A model generated the notes under the pieces. That model was not told the DNA's origin. It was given only the letters and a program-made list of their open reading frames with translations, and ran no database searches. A stretch of DNA of 12,356 bases, from positions 1 to 12,356 of the forward strand of contig JBKHHU010000104.1 in the NCBI GenBank assembly GCA_046539045.1. The letters run 5' to 3'. Origin of the DNA: JBKHHU01 sp046539045 (lineage in GTDB: Bacteria > Planctomycetota > Phycisphaerae > SM23-33). Below, in pieces: positions 1-6,196 of this stretch; the stretch's first letter is position 1; each line of letters begins with the position of its first letter. The position numbers and the translations under genes are program-made.

Positions 1-52
1 CCGGGGCGGATTTTGCGTCGGAAAATCATCAGCAGATTCTGTGAATAAGCTG

Positions 53-81
53 TTGACCGTTTTTCGATGGTGTGGTATGGT
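53..81 (+). promoter_or_regulatory. Sigma70-type promoter of fusA
   Basis: A TTGACC box (53-58) and a TATGGT box (76-81) are separated by exactly 17 bp, close to the housekeeping consensus. Transcription would start near 88, giving fusA an untranslated leader of about 160 nt. No other promoter-like pair of this quality lies between here and the fusA start. Confidence 0.6.
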
Positions 82-118
82 GCTGAACTCTTTACGACGA
101 CCTCTGGAGGGATCCGGC

Positions 119-217
119 TCATCCACTCAAGACGCCCTTGACGGGTACTGTGATGGGTGACTCTGCATACCGGCCGGGCCAGGAACCACTAAGGAAAAAC
201 ACCGCACAGGAGCGGTG
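119..217 (+). promoter_or_regulatory. Structured fusA 5' leader
   Basis: The leader RNA can form nested stems. TCATCCA (119-125) pairs with TGGGTGA (154-160) with one G-U pair, and inside it TCAAG (127-131) pairs with CTTGA (137-141) around a 5-nt loop. A separate hairpin pairs CACCGC (200-205) with GCGGTG (212-217), and its loop region holds AGGAG (208-212), the best Shine-Dalgarno-like string before fusA. It does not match any riboswitch that I recognise. A regulatory role is inference from pairing alone. Confidence 0.35.
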
Positions 218-229
218 GTACTAGAGATA

Positions 230-250
230 ATGAAATTGGACGTAACATGA
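230..250 (+). CDS. Possible 6-codon leader peptide overlapping the fusA start
   Basis: ATG at 230 opens a minimal frame encoding MKLDVT. Its TGA stop (248-250) overlaps the fusA ATG (247-249) as ATGA, the classic arrangement for translational coupling. The ribosome-binding signal is weak for both starts: AGGAG lies about 17 nt upstream of this ATG, inside a hairpin, and nothing strong sits directly before fusA. The frame is short enough to occur by chance, so it is a candidate only. Confidence 0.25.
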   Translation: MKLDVT

Positions 251-2340
251 AACGCCTCAGCAAGATCAGAAACATCGGGATTTCGGCGCACATCGATTCG
301 GGCAAGACCACCCTGAGTGAGCGCATCCTGTTCTACGCCGGACGCATCCACCGCATGCAGGAGGTGCGTGGCGGAGACGGTGGGGCGACCATGGACTTCA
401 TGGATCTCGAACGCGAGCGGGGTATCACCATCGCCTCGGCGGCGACCACCGTCAACTGGGGCGAAAATACCATCAACCTGATCGACACGCCCGGGCACGT
501 TGACTTCACCGTCGAGGTCGAGCGCAGCCTTCGCGTGCTGGACGGGGCGGTCATGATCCTCTGTGCCGTCGGTGGCGTGCAGAGCCAGTCGGTCACCGTC
601 GACCGCCAGATGAAACGCTACGGCGTGCCTCGCATCGCGTTCATCAACAAGATGGACCGCACCGGGGCCGACCCGGAGCGCGTAGCCGAGGAACTCCGCG
701 AGAAACTCGGGCTGAACATCATCCCCATCCAGCTGAACATGGGTGCCGGTGAGAATTTCGCCGGCGTGATCGACCTGATCGCGATGGAAGCGGTCACTTT
801 CGACGGCACCCAGGGCGAGAAGGTCATCCGCGGCGAGATTCCGGCAGCGTATGCCGACGCCGCCGCAGAGGCCCGTCACGAGATGCTCGAGAACCTCAGC
901 ATGTTCAACGACGAGATGATGGAGATGCTGCTGGAAGATGAGCGGATCCCCGAGCAGATGATACACGAGACCATCGAAGAAGCGACCATCAACCTGGACA
1001 TGGTCCCGCTGATGATGGGTACCGCCTTCCGCAACAAGGGCGTCCAGCCGCTGATCGACGCGATCTGCGAATACCTGCCCAGTCCGGTCGACGTCACCGC
1101 CTTCGCCCGCGACCACGACAACGAAGGTGCCGAGACCCCGCTGGTGTGCGACTACGAAGCCCCGCCGGTCGCGATGGCGTTCAAAATCGTCGACGAATCT
1201 TTCGGGCAGCTCAGCTACACCCGCGTCTACCAGGGCACGCTCTGCAAGGGGCAGATGTACCGCAACGCCCGCACCAACCAGATGCTCCGCATCGGACGCA
1301 TCGTGCAGATGCACGCCAACGACCGCAAGGACGTCGACGAAGCCCGCGCCGGCGACATCGTCGCGCTGGTCGGTGTCGATTGTGCCAGCGGTGATACCAT
1401 CTGCGGTGAGGACGCGAACTTCTCCCTCGAGTCGATTTTCGTAGCCGACCCGGTGATCAGCCTGTCGATCACCCCGGCCAGCTCGACCGACCAGGACCGC
1501 ATGGCCAAGGCGCTGAACCGGTTCATGAAGGAAGATCCGACCTTCCGCGTCAGCACCGACCCAGAGAGCGGCGAGACCGTCATCGCGGGCATGGGTGAGC
1601 TGCACCTGGACGTCTACATCGAGCGGATGCGTCGCGAATACAAGGCCGACGTCACCGTCGGTGCTCCCAACGTCAGCTACCGCGAGGCCCCGACCGTCGA
1701 GGCAAGCTACGACTACAAGCACAAGAAGCAAACCGGTGGTTCCGGCCAGTACGGCCACGTCGTCGGGCGGCTGATCCCGCTCCCGGACGATGCGGAAGAT
1801 CCGTACGAGTTCGAGGACAACATCACCGGTGGACGCATCCCCAAGGATTACATCCCCGCCGTCAGCAAGGGTTTCGCCTCGGCGATGGCAGAAGGCCCGC
1901 TGGCAGGGTACGAGATCGTCGGCTGCAAGATGTGCCTTGATGACGGCAGCTATCACAACGTCGACTCCAGCGAGATGGCGTTCCGCACCGCCGCGGTGGC
2001 CGCGTTCAAGCAGGCCTTCCAGCGGTCCAAGCCGTGCCTGAACGAGCCGATCATGAGCGTCGAGGTTGAAACGCCCACCGATTACCAGGGCGCGATCGTC
2101 GGCGATCTGAACAGCCGCCGCGGGATCATCCTCGGCACCGAGAACAAGGAAAACTACTCCGTCATCCGTGCCGAAGTCCCGCTGGCCAACATGTTCGGCT
2201 ATGCTACGATTATCCGAAGCCTCTCCAAGGGCATGGCCACCTTCAGCATGGAAATGGCCAAGTACGCCCGCGTGCCGGAGAGCATCGCCAAGGAAATCAT
2301 CGAAGCACGCCGCAAAAAGCAGGAAGAAGCCCAGAAGTAA
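247..2340 (+). CDS. fusA: Elongation factor G (mitochondrial/spd-type)
   Basis: This translational GTPase moves tRNA and mRNA through the ribosome after peptide bond formation. At 697 residues it has the normal length. The G domain shows P-loop AHIDSGKT (14-21), switch I Thr61 in RGITI, DTPGH (80-84) with catalytic His84, and NKMD (134-137). Domain IV carries GGSGQYGH, and the late YIPAVSKGF motif is present. Serine in the P-loop, in place of the alanine of classical EF-G, and stretches such as VLDGAVMILCAVGGVQ and RQMKRYGVP resemble mitochondrial EF-G1 and the spdEFG1 group of spirochaetes, planctomycetes and deltaproteobacteria. In that group translocation and ribosome recycling are split between paralogues. 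The gene stands alone with its own promoter and terminator rather than in a str operon. No frameshift or missing key residue is seen. Confidence 0.97.
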   Translation: MKRLSKIRNIGISAHIDSGKTTLSERILFYAGRIHRMQEVRGGDGGATMDFMDLERERGITIASAATTVNWGENTINLIDTPGHVDFTVEVERSLRVLDGAVMILCAVGGVQSQSVTVDRQMKRYGVPRIAFINKMDRTGADPERVAEELREKLGLNIIPIQLNMGAGENFAGVIDLIAMEAVTFDGTQGEKVIRGEIPAAYADAAAEARHEMLENLSMFNDEMMEMLLEDERIPEQMIHETIEEATINLDMVPLMMGTAFRNKGVQPLIDAICEYLPSPVDVTAFARDHDNEGAETPLVCDYEAPPVAMAFKIVDESFGQLSYTRVYQGTLCKGQMYRNARTNQMLRIGRIVQMHANDRKDVDEARAGDIVALVGVDCASGDTICGEDANFSLESIFVADPVISLSITPASSTDQDRMAKALNRFMKEDPTFRVSTDPESGETVIAGMGELHLDVYIERMRREYKADVTVGAPNVSYREAPTVEASYDYKHKKQTGGSGQYGHVVGRLIPLPDDAEDPYEFEDNITGGRIPKDYIPAVSKGFASAMAEGPLAGYEIVGCKMCLDDGSYHNVDSSEMAFRTAAVAAFKQAFQRSKPCLNEPIMSVEVETPTDYQGAIVGDLNSRRGIILGTENKENYSVIRAEVPLANMFGYATIIRSLSKGMATFSMEMAKYARVPESIAKEIIEARRKKQEEAQK

Positions 2341-2409
2341 CCTTTGCAGCTTCCTCCCGGTCGGCCGCTGAGTAATACCAGCACGCGGCCGGGCCGATAC
2401 ACATGGATT

Positions 2410-2447
2410 GATGGCGGGTCCGGATTCCGAATACCGGGCCCGCCATC
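2410..2447 (+). terminator. Hairpin terminator after fusA
   Basis: GATGGCGGG (2410-2418), T2419 and CCGG (2420-2423) pair with CCGG (2434-2437), G2438 and CCCGCCATC (2439-2447). This gives a 14-bp stem with one G-U pair and a 10-nt loop, 69 bases past the fusA stop. The trailing tract TGTTTG is only weakly U-rich. A less regular GC stem, CGGCCGC (2362-2368) with GCGGCCG (2385-2391), lies between it and the gene. Confidence 0.6.
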
Positions 2448-2539
2448 TGTTTGCGCTGATGGTCGGTTCCGGAAGCGGTAAAGGGTGTTGTTGATCCTTA
2501 CACAGATGCAAAGAGACAGTAAACGACGATAGCGCCCGT

Positions 2540-2563
2540 GTGGTGGGTTTTCCGACCCACCAC
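2540..2563. repeat. Hairpin repeat, GTGGTGGGT type
   Basis: GTGGTGGGT (2540-2548) and ACCCACCAC (2555-2563) form a perfect 9-bp stem around a 6-nt loop. It is the first of the related hairpins in this spacer and the same stem type as 2658-2683. Confidence 0.7.
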
Positions 2564-2599
2564 GATCACACGGCAGACCCTTGCGAACGTTTCTGTCCC

Positions 2600-2654
2600 G
2601 TTGGCGGGTCGGGAGACCCGCCAACCGAGACGGGGGCATGACACCCAACGGTTC
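2600..2654. repeat. Hairpin repeat, GTTGGCGGGTC type, with 44-bp duplicated tail
   Basis: GTTGGCGGGTC (2600-2610) pairs perfectly over 11 bp with GACCCGCCAAC (2615-2625) around the tetraloop GGGA. The loop, the right arm and what follows (2611-2654) recur at 2720-2763 with 43 of 44 bases identical. The tail can form a second stem, AACCG (2624-2628) with CGGTT (2649-2653). The same 11-bp stem reappears at 12305-12330. Confidence 0.8.
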
Positions 2655-2657
2655 ACG

Positions 2658-2683
2658 CGTGGTGGGTCTCCCGACCCACCACG
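2658..2683. repeat. Hairpin repeat, CGTGGTGGGTC type
   Basis: CGTGGTGGGTC (2658-2668) pairs perfectly over 11 bp with GACCCACCACG (2673-2683) around the loop TCCC. Compared with the GTTGGCGGGTC type, a C in the left arm becomes T and the matching G in the right arm becomes A, so the pairing is kept. Confidence 0.75.
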
Positions 2684-2719
2684 TTGCACCGTGCCCATTG
2701 CGGACAGTCATACGCGTTT

Positions 2720-2763
2720 GGGAGACCCGCCAACCGAGACGGGGGGATGACACCCAACGGTTC
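2720..2763. repeat. Truncated copy of the hairpin repeat
   Basis: This 44-bp block matches 2611-2654 at every position except one (C2637 versus G2746). The left arm of the hairpin is missing, so only the GGGA loop, the right arm and the tail remain. The offset between the copies is 109 bp, which suggests a partial local duplication of a unit spanning both hairpin types. Confidence 0.75.
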
Positions 2764-2793
2764 GCCCGAAGCGCTGTACCGTTTTCCGCTATC

Positions 2794-2808
2794 TTCTGTC
2801 CAACAGAA
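2794..2808. promoter_or_regulatory. Operator-like palindrome upstream of the GH130 pair
   Basis: TTCTGT (2794-2799), CCA and ACAGAA (2803-2808) form a perfect inverted repeat of transcription-factor size. Immediately downstream, TTAACC (2811-2816) and GATACG (2834-2839) are 17 bp apart and could be a weak promoter. The placement would suit a repressor or activator of the sugar genes, but no regulator gene is nearby. Confidence 0.25.
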
Positions 2809-2904
2809 AGTTAACCTTGCGGCGGTTCTGTCCGATACGAGACCTGTAGGAGACCGGAGTATCCCGCGGGCGCCGAGCCCGGGGCCAGAGAGGACAACCG
2901 CCTA

Positions 2905-3840
2905 ATGAGTATTGCCCTGGACAGAGAGGTCATCGTGCGGGATGCCGACAACCCGCTGCTGACCTTGGATGACCTGTCGTTTCAATGCATCGACATCTGC
3001 AACGCCGGAGTGGTCAAACGCGACGGCCAGACCCTGCTGCTGATCACGGTCGAATCGCTCGCCGGCAGGACGGGAATCGTCCTGGCCCGGAGCGACGACG
3101 GCAGGCATTTCACTCCCGACGACCAACCGTTGTTGATTCCCCGTTTCGGCGAGTGCGGCCGGCCCTGCGAGTGCGACGGCATGCGGGACGCCCGTGTGAC
3201 GCCGCTGGATGGGCAGTACTACATCACCTACGTCACCGAAGGCCCCTGCGGCTTCCGCGTGGGCATGGCCCGGACCGGCGACTTCCGTCGCGTCGAGCGA
3301 CTCGGGTTGATCTCCCAGCCGGACACGAAGAACGGCGTGCTCCTGCCTGAGAAGATCGGCGGCAGGTACGCCATGCTCACCCGTCCGTGCCCCGGAGCGA
3401 GCATCTGGCTGGAATACTCCGACGATCTGACGTTCTGGCGGCCGAGCGGTGTTGTGATGACCCCGCGCGGCGGGTACTGGGATTCCGACCGCATCGGAGC
3501 GGCCTGTCCGCCCATCGCCATCGAGCAGGGGTGGCTGCTGCTGTACTACGGCGAGAAAATCACCAGCGCCGGACCGCTGATGCGCGTCGGGGCAGCTGTG
3601 CTGGACCGCAAAGATCCCACGCGAGTGATCGCACGCTCGAACATCCCGATCCTCACCCCGCGAACGCGGTACGAGCGGATCGGCGACATTCCCAATATCG
3701 TCTTCTCCTGCGGCGCGGTGCTGGAGGATGACGGTGAACTGAAACTCTACTACGGTGCCTCCGACAGCTGCATCTGCATGGGCACCGCCAGACTCGAAGA
3801 CGTCCTGCAGGTCTGCAGGAAAGCCGGAAGGGAGTACTGA
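2905..3840 (+). CDS. GH130-family protein, diverged active site
   Basis: This 311-residue protein has no signal peptide and matches the five-bladed beta-propeller GH130 family (beta-mannoside phosphorylases and some mannosidases). Family landmarks are NPLLT near the N-terminus, LARSDDGRHF, GVLLPEKIGGRYAMLTRP, IGAACPPI and the C-terminal CGAVLEDDGELKLYYGASDS. The family's proton-donor Asp is kept as D95, but its motif is RDAR where the next gene has EDPR. Other expected positions also differ from that paralogue: T48 for Arg48, N143 for Asp143 and Y215 for His217. Arg and His at such places bind phosphate in characterised phosphorylases, so this copy may be a hydrolase, act on another substrate or be non-catalytic. 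The start is supported by GAGAGGA 10 nt upstream. It forms an operon with the next gene, 1 bp away. Confidence 0.85.
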   Translation: MSIALDREVIVRDADNPLLTLDDLSFQCIDICNAGVVKRDGQTLLLITVESLAGRTGIVLARSDDGRHFTPDDQPLLIPRFGECGRPCECDGMRDARVTPLDGQYYITYVTEGPCGFRVGMARTGDFRRVERLGLISQPDTKNGVLLPEKIGGRYAMLTRPCPGASIWLEYSDDLTFWRPSGVVMTPRGGYWDSDRIGAACPPIAIEQGWLLLYYGEKITSAGPLMRVGAAVLDRKDPTRVIARSNIPILTPRTRYERIGDIPNIVFSCGAVLEDDGELKLYYGASDSCICMGTARLEDVLQVCRKAGREY

Positions 3841-3841
3841 G

Positions 3842-4852
3842 ATGGCCGGTTCCACCGGAAGAGACCTGCTGCATCGTCACGAGGCAAACCCGATTCTGAC
3901 CGTCAAGGACGTGCCGTACCCGTGCAACACGGTCTTCAACTGCACACCGGTCAAGTACAAGGGCGAATACCTGATGATCGTCCGCGTGGAAGGGCTGCAG
4001 GGGTATTCGTTCTTCGCGCTGGCCCGCAGCGAGGACGGCGTGCGATTTACGGTCGACGACAAGCCGTGCATGACCCCCGCCCGCGGCGGGCCGCATGAAC
4101 TGTGGGAAGAAAACGGGATCGAAGACCCGCGACTGACCGAGATCGACGGCAAATACTACATCATGTACACCGGGTGCAGCCGCCACGGACATTACATCTC
4201 CCTGGCGGTCACCGAAGACTTTGAACATTACGAGCGTCTGGGCGTGGTCAGCGGCCCGGGCAACAAGGACGGCGTGCTGTTCCCGCGGAAGGTCAACGGG
4301 TTGTATGCGCGGCTGGACCGCCCGTTCGGTAACGGCGTGGGCAGCGTGTGGATCAGCTACTCGCCGGACCTGCTGCACTGGGGCAAGTCCCATCGCGTGT
4401 TTACTCCGCGATCCCGTTACTGGGACCAGTTCCGCATCGGCGCGTCCTGTCCGCCCATCCAGACCGATCTGGGATGGCTGGAGATTTACCACGGGGTCAA
4501 AATGACCTCCGCAGGGCCGATCTACCGAACCGGGACGATCATGCTCGATATGGACGACCCGTCCAAGGTGCTAGGCCGCTGTCAGGCACCGATCCTCTCC
4601 CCGCGCGAAGAATACGAACGGATCGGCGATGTGGGCAACGTCTGCTTCGCATCCGGCGCGATCGTAGAGCCGAACCGGGAAGTGAAGGTGTATTACGGGG
4701 CGGCCGACACGTCCATCTGCGTGGCCACCGCCACCCTGGACGAACTCATCGAATCGTGCTTCCTCTCCGGCGACCGCTGGTTCTCCCTGCCCCGCCGCCG
4801 CGTGGAGGTCGAGGAGAAGAACGAAGACGACGCGACGGTATGTTCCTCGTAA
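3842..4852 (+). CDS. GH130 beta-mannoside phosphorylase-like enzyme
   Basis: At 336 residues it is a cytoplasmic GH130 protein, probably cleaving a beta-linked mannoside with phosphate to give mannose 1-phosphate. The linkage cannot be told from sequence. Visible landmarks are VRVEGLQGYS with Arg48, LARSEDGVRF, the EDPR motif with proton-donor Asp95, NKDGVLFPRKVNG (141 onward), IGASCPPI, IYHGVK with His217, and VYYGAADTSICVATA near the C-terminus. The basic residues linked to phosphate binding are retained, unlike in the upstream paralogue. The start at 3842 lies one base after the upstream stop, with AAGGGAG-like sequence just before it. Longer in-frame starts would lie inside the preceding gene. 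The C-terminal 20 residues are acidic and look like a variable tail. Confidence 0.88.
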   Translation: MAGSTGRDLLHRHEANPILTVKDVPYPCNTVFNCTPVKYKGEYLMIVRVEGLQGYSFFALARSEDGVRFTVDDKPCMTPARGGPHELWEENGIEDPRLTEIDGKYYIMYTGCSRHGHYISLAVTEDFEHYERLGVVSGPGNKDGVLFPRKVNGLYARLDRPFGNGVGSVWISYSPDLLHWGKSHRVFTPRSRYWDQFRIGASCPPIQTDLGWLEIYHGVKMTSAGPIYRTGTIMLDMDDPSKVLGRCQAPILSPREEYERIGDVGNVCFASGAIVEPNREVKVYYGAADTSICVATATLDELIESCFLSGDRWFSLPRRRVEVEEKNEDDATVCSS

Positions 4853-4910
4853 GACGGGATACCGCACAGAGATGCAGAGACAAACAGAACGGCGTTATGT
4901 GCCGCGTTGG

Positions 4911-4955
4911 CCCTGAGCCCGCGACGGAAGTCGCGCGGTTGATGCGCTCAACGGG
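4911..4955. repeat. Folded dispersed repeat, copy 1
   Basis: Two hairpins sit inside an outer CCC/GGG pairing (4911-4913 with 4953-4955). The first is CGCGAC, loop GGAA, GTCGCG (4920-4935); the second is GTTGA, loop TGCGC, TCAAC (4938-4952). A second copy at 12241-12286 has identical stems and different loops. The copy lies between two convergent genes, where it could end transcription, but there is no T-tract. Confidence 0.7.
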
Positions 4956-4988
4956 ACACACCCCCACCTGACGGCGACTCCTGCCCCC

Positions 4989-5026
4989 GATCAACCAGTC
5001 AACCGATCAACGATTTACCATCAACC
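4989..5026. repeat. Short 8-bp tandem repeat
   Basis: GATCAACC, AGTCAACC and GATCAACG follow one another directly (4989-5012). After a short break ATCAACC recurs (5020-5026). The array ends 6 bp from the stop codon of the cvpA-like gene on the minus strand. Confidence 0.55.
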
Positions 5027-5031
5027 ATCCT

Positions 5032-6165
5032 CTACTTCTTTCGGTACCGTCTGGTGAGCGCCTTGAGCTCGCCCAGTTCGGCGCCGGCGGGCATGCCGCG
5101 GTACATCTGCTTGAAGTTCTGATAGGAGATGTTGCGGAAGACGATGTGGTCGATTTCGGCATCTTCCGGGATGGTGTAGACCCAGTCGACGGTGAGTGTC
5201 TTGCGGTCCGACTTGTACTTGCGGGCCACGAACAGATCGGCGATGCGCAGGTCCGGCTGTTCTTCGGTCCTTTTGGGGCTGTGAAGTTCCCAGTTCCGCT
5301 CTTCATTCCGCGCCAATGCCAGGTCCACGTCCCGCAGATACGTCAGGTAGCCGATCGGATAGTAACTCTGATTGTCTCGCGTGACGAGCCGGAAGTGCGT
5401 CGCCGGCAGCTGCCACCAGTTTACCGCGTTCTTCACGTCGGTCGTGTTCCGCGCGTTCCCGTGGATCGTGGTGCGGATGACGATCGTCTGAGTATCCGTT
5501 CCTGTGGGGATCTGCGGATTGTCAGGCGTGCCGGAGATCTGGTCGGGAATATAAGCCTTGGCTTCGATCAGCGAATCTTCCTCCGCCGTCACTCTCCCGT
5601 TCAGCCCGGCCGTGTTGCGGCGGGCGAATTCTTCCAAAAGCAGTTCGTCGTGGACCGTCTCGAAATTCGTGTTGCCGCTCATTCCGGAGGCGCTGGCAGC
5701 TTCGGCGAAGCCCACGAAGAAATCGTCCGGCAGGAACGGCCAAGTGCGCTGATCCCGCTCGAGGGAGGCGTTGTAGGGGCTGTAGGTCATGACCGTCGCG
5801 TTGAACGGGAGCATCTGGACCGCCACCAGCAGCAGTCCGACGATGATATTGCCGGTAACCACCCCTACGATCCCGCCGCCGATGCGGTCTCCCCACTGGC
5901 CGAACACCACGTTCTTCCGAATGGTCAGGTCGAAGATCAGTCGCAGCACCAGCAGGGTGATGATGAAGATCCCGCCCAAGGCCATCGCCCGCTCATACCC
6001 GGGCATCCAGGTGATCTGGAGGGCCAGCTCTTCGTAAAACGCCAACGCCATCAGGGCCGAGAGAAGCGTGCAGACCATCATGATGATCGCGCTGAACAGG
6101 CCCTGTACGATCTGGAAGAAGGCGATCAGTGCCACCAGCGCGAAAGCCAGAATAATGATTATCAT
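5032..6165 (-). CDS. CvpA-family membrane protein with long C-terminal domain
   Basis: The first 120 or so residues match the CvpA family (named for colicin V production). Four hydrophobic segments lie at about 2-21, 23-44, 59-80 and 97-119, and the family's WGDRIGGGIVGVVTG signature runs through 91-105. Residues 121-377 are soluble, not recognised, and more than double the usual CvpA length of about 160-180. This tail contains acidic and basic stretches and ends in a basic RRYRKK. CvpA proteins have been linked to biofilm, envelope stress and secretion, but the molecular role is unsettled. The start has AGAGGA 8 nt upstream. The gene begins 31 bp after the stop of the GspE-like gene, so the two are likely co-transcribed. 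The side of the membrane bearing the tail cannot be decided here. Confidence 0.8.
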   Translation of the reverse strand: MIIIILAFALVALIAFFQIVQGLFSAIIMMVCTLLSALMALAFYEELALQITWMPGYERAMALGGIFIITLLVLRLIFDLTIRKNVVFGQWGDRIGGGIVGVVTGNIIVGLLLVAVQMLPFNATVMTYSPYNASLERDQRTWPFLPDDFFVGFAEAASASGMSGNTNFETVHDELLLEEFARRNTAGLNGRVTAEEDSLIEAKAYIPDQISGTPDNPQIPTGTDTQTIVIRTTIHGNARNTTDVKNAVNWWQLPATHFRLVTRDNQSYYPIGYLTYLRDVDLALARNEERNWELHSPKRTEEQPDLRIADLFVARKYKSDRKTLTVDWVYTIPEDAEIDHIVFRNISYQNFKQMYRGMPAGAELGELKALTRRYRKK

Positions 6166-6196
6166 GTCGACTGTCCTCTGTTGCGGCGTGGGCGAA

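Larger units (their letters stand above)
2341..2904. other. 564-bp gene-free spacer rich in hairpins
   Basis: I see no gene here. The short frames in it read through inverted repeats and give arginine- and proline-rich strings. In order it holds a weak GC stem, the fusA terminator, four pieces of a hairpin repeat family (2540-2763), an operator-like palindrome (2794-2808), a weak promoter-like pair and the ribosome-binding site of the next gene (GAGAGGA, 2888-2894, 10 nt before ATG 2905). Confidence 0.7.

Noticed and set aside
127..2511. 794-residue open frame antisense to fusA
   Set aside because: It is the mirror of a GC-rich, strongly coding gene; the product is rich in His, Asp, Val and Arg with no family motif, and the plus strand is unmistakably EF-G.
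2199..2753. 184-residue minus-strand frame over the fusA end and spacer
   Set aside because: Most of it reads through inverted repeats, giving strings such as VGRPTTRE; it overlaps the coding end of fusA.
2902..3855. 317-residue open frame antisense to the first GH130 gene
   Set aside because: Same shadow effect as at fusA; the plus-strand protein has the GH130 landmarks.
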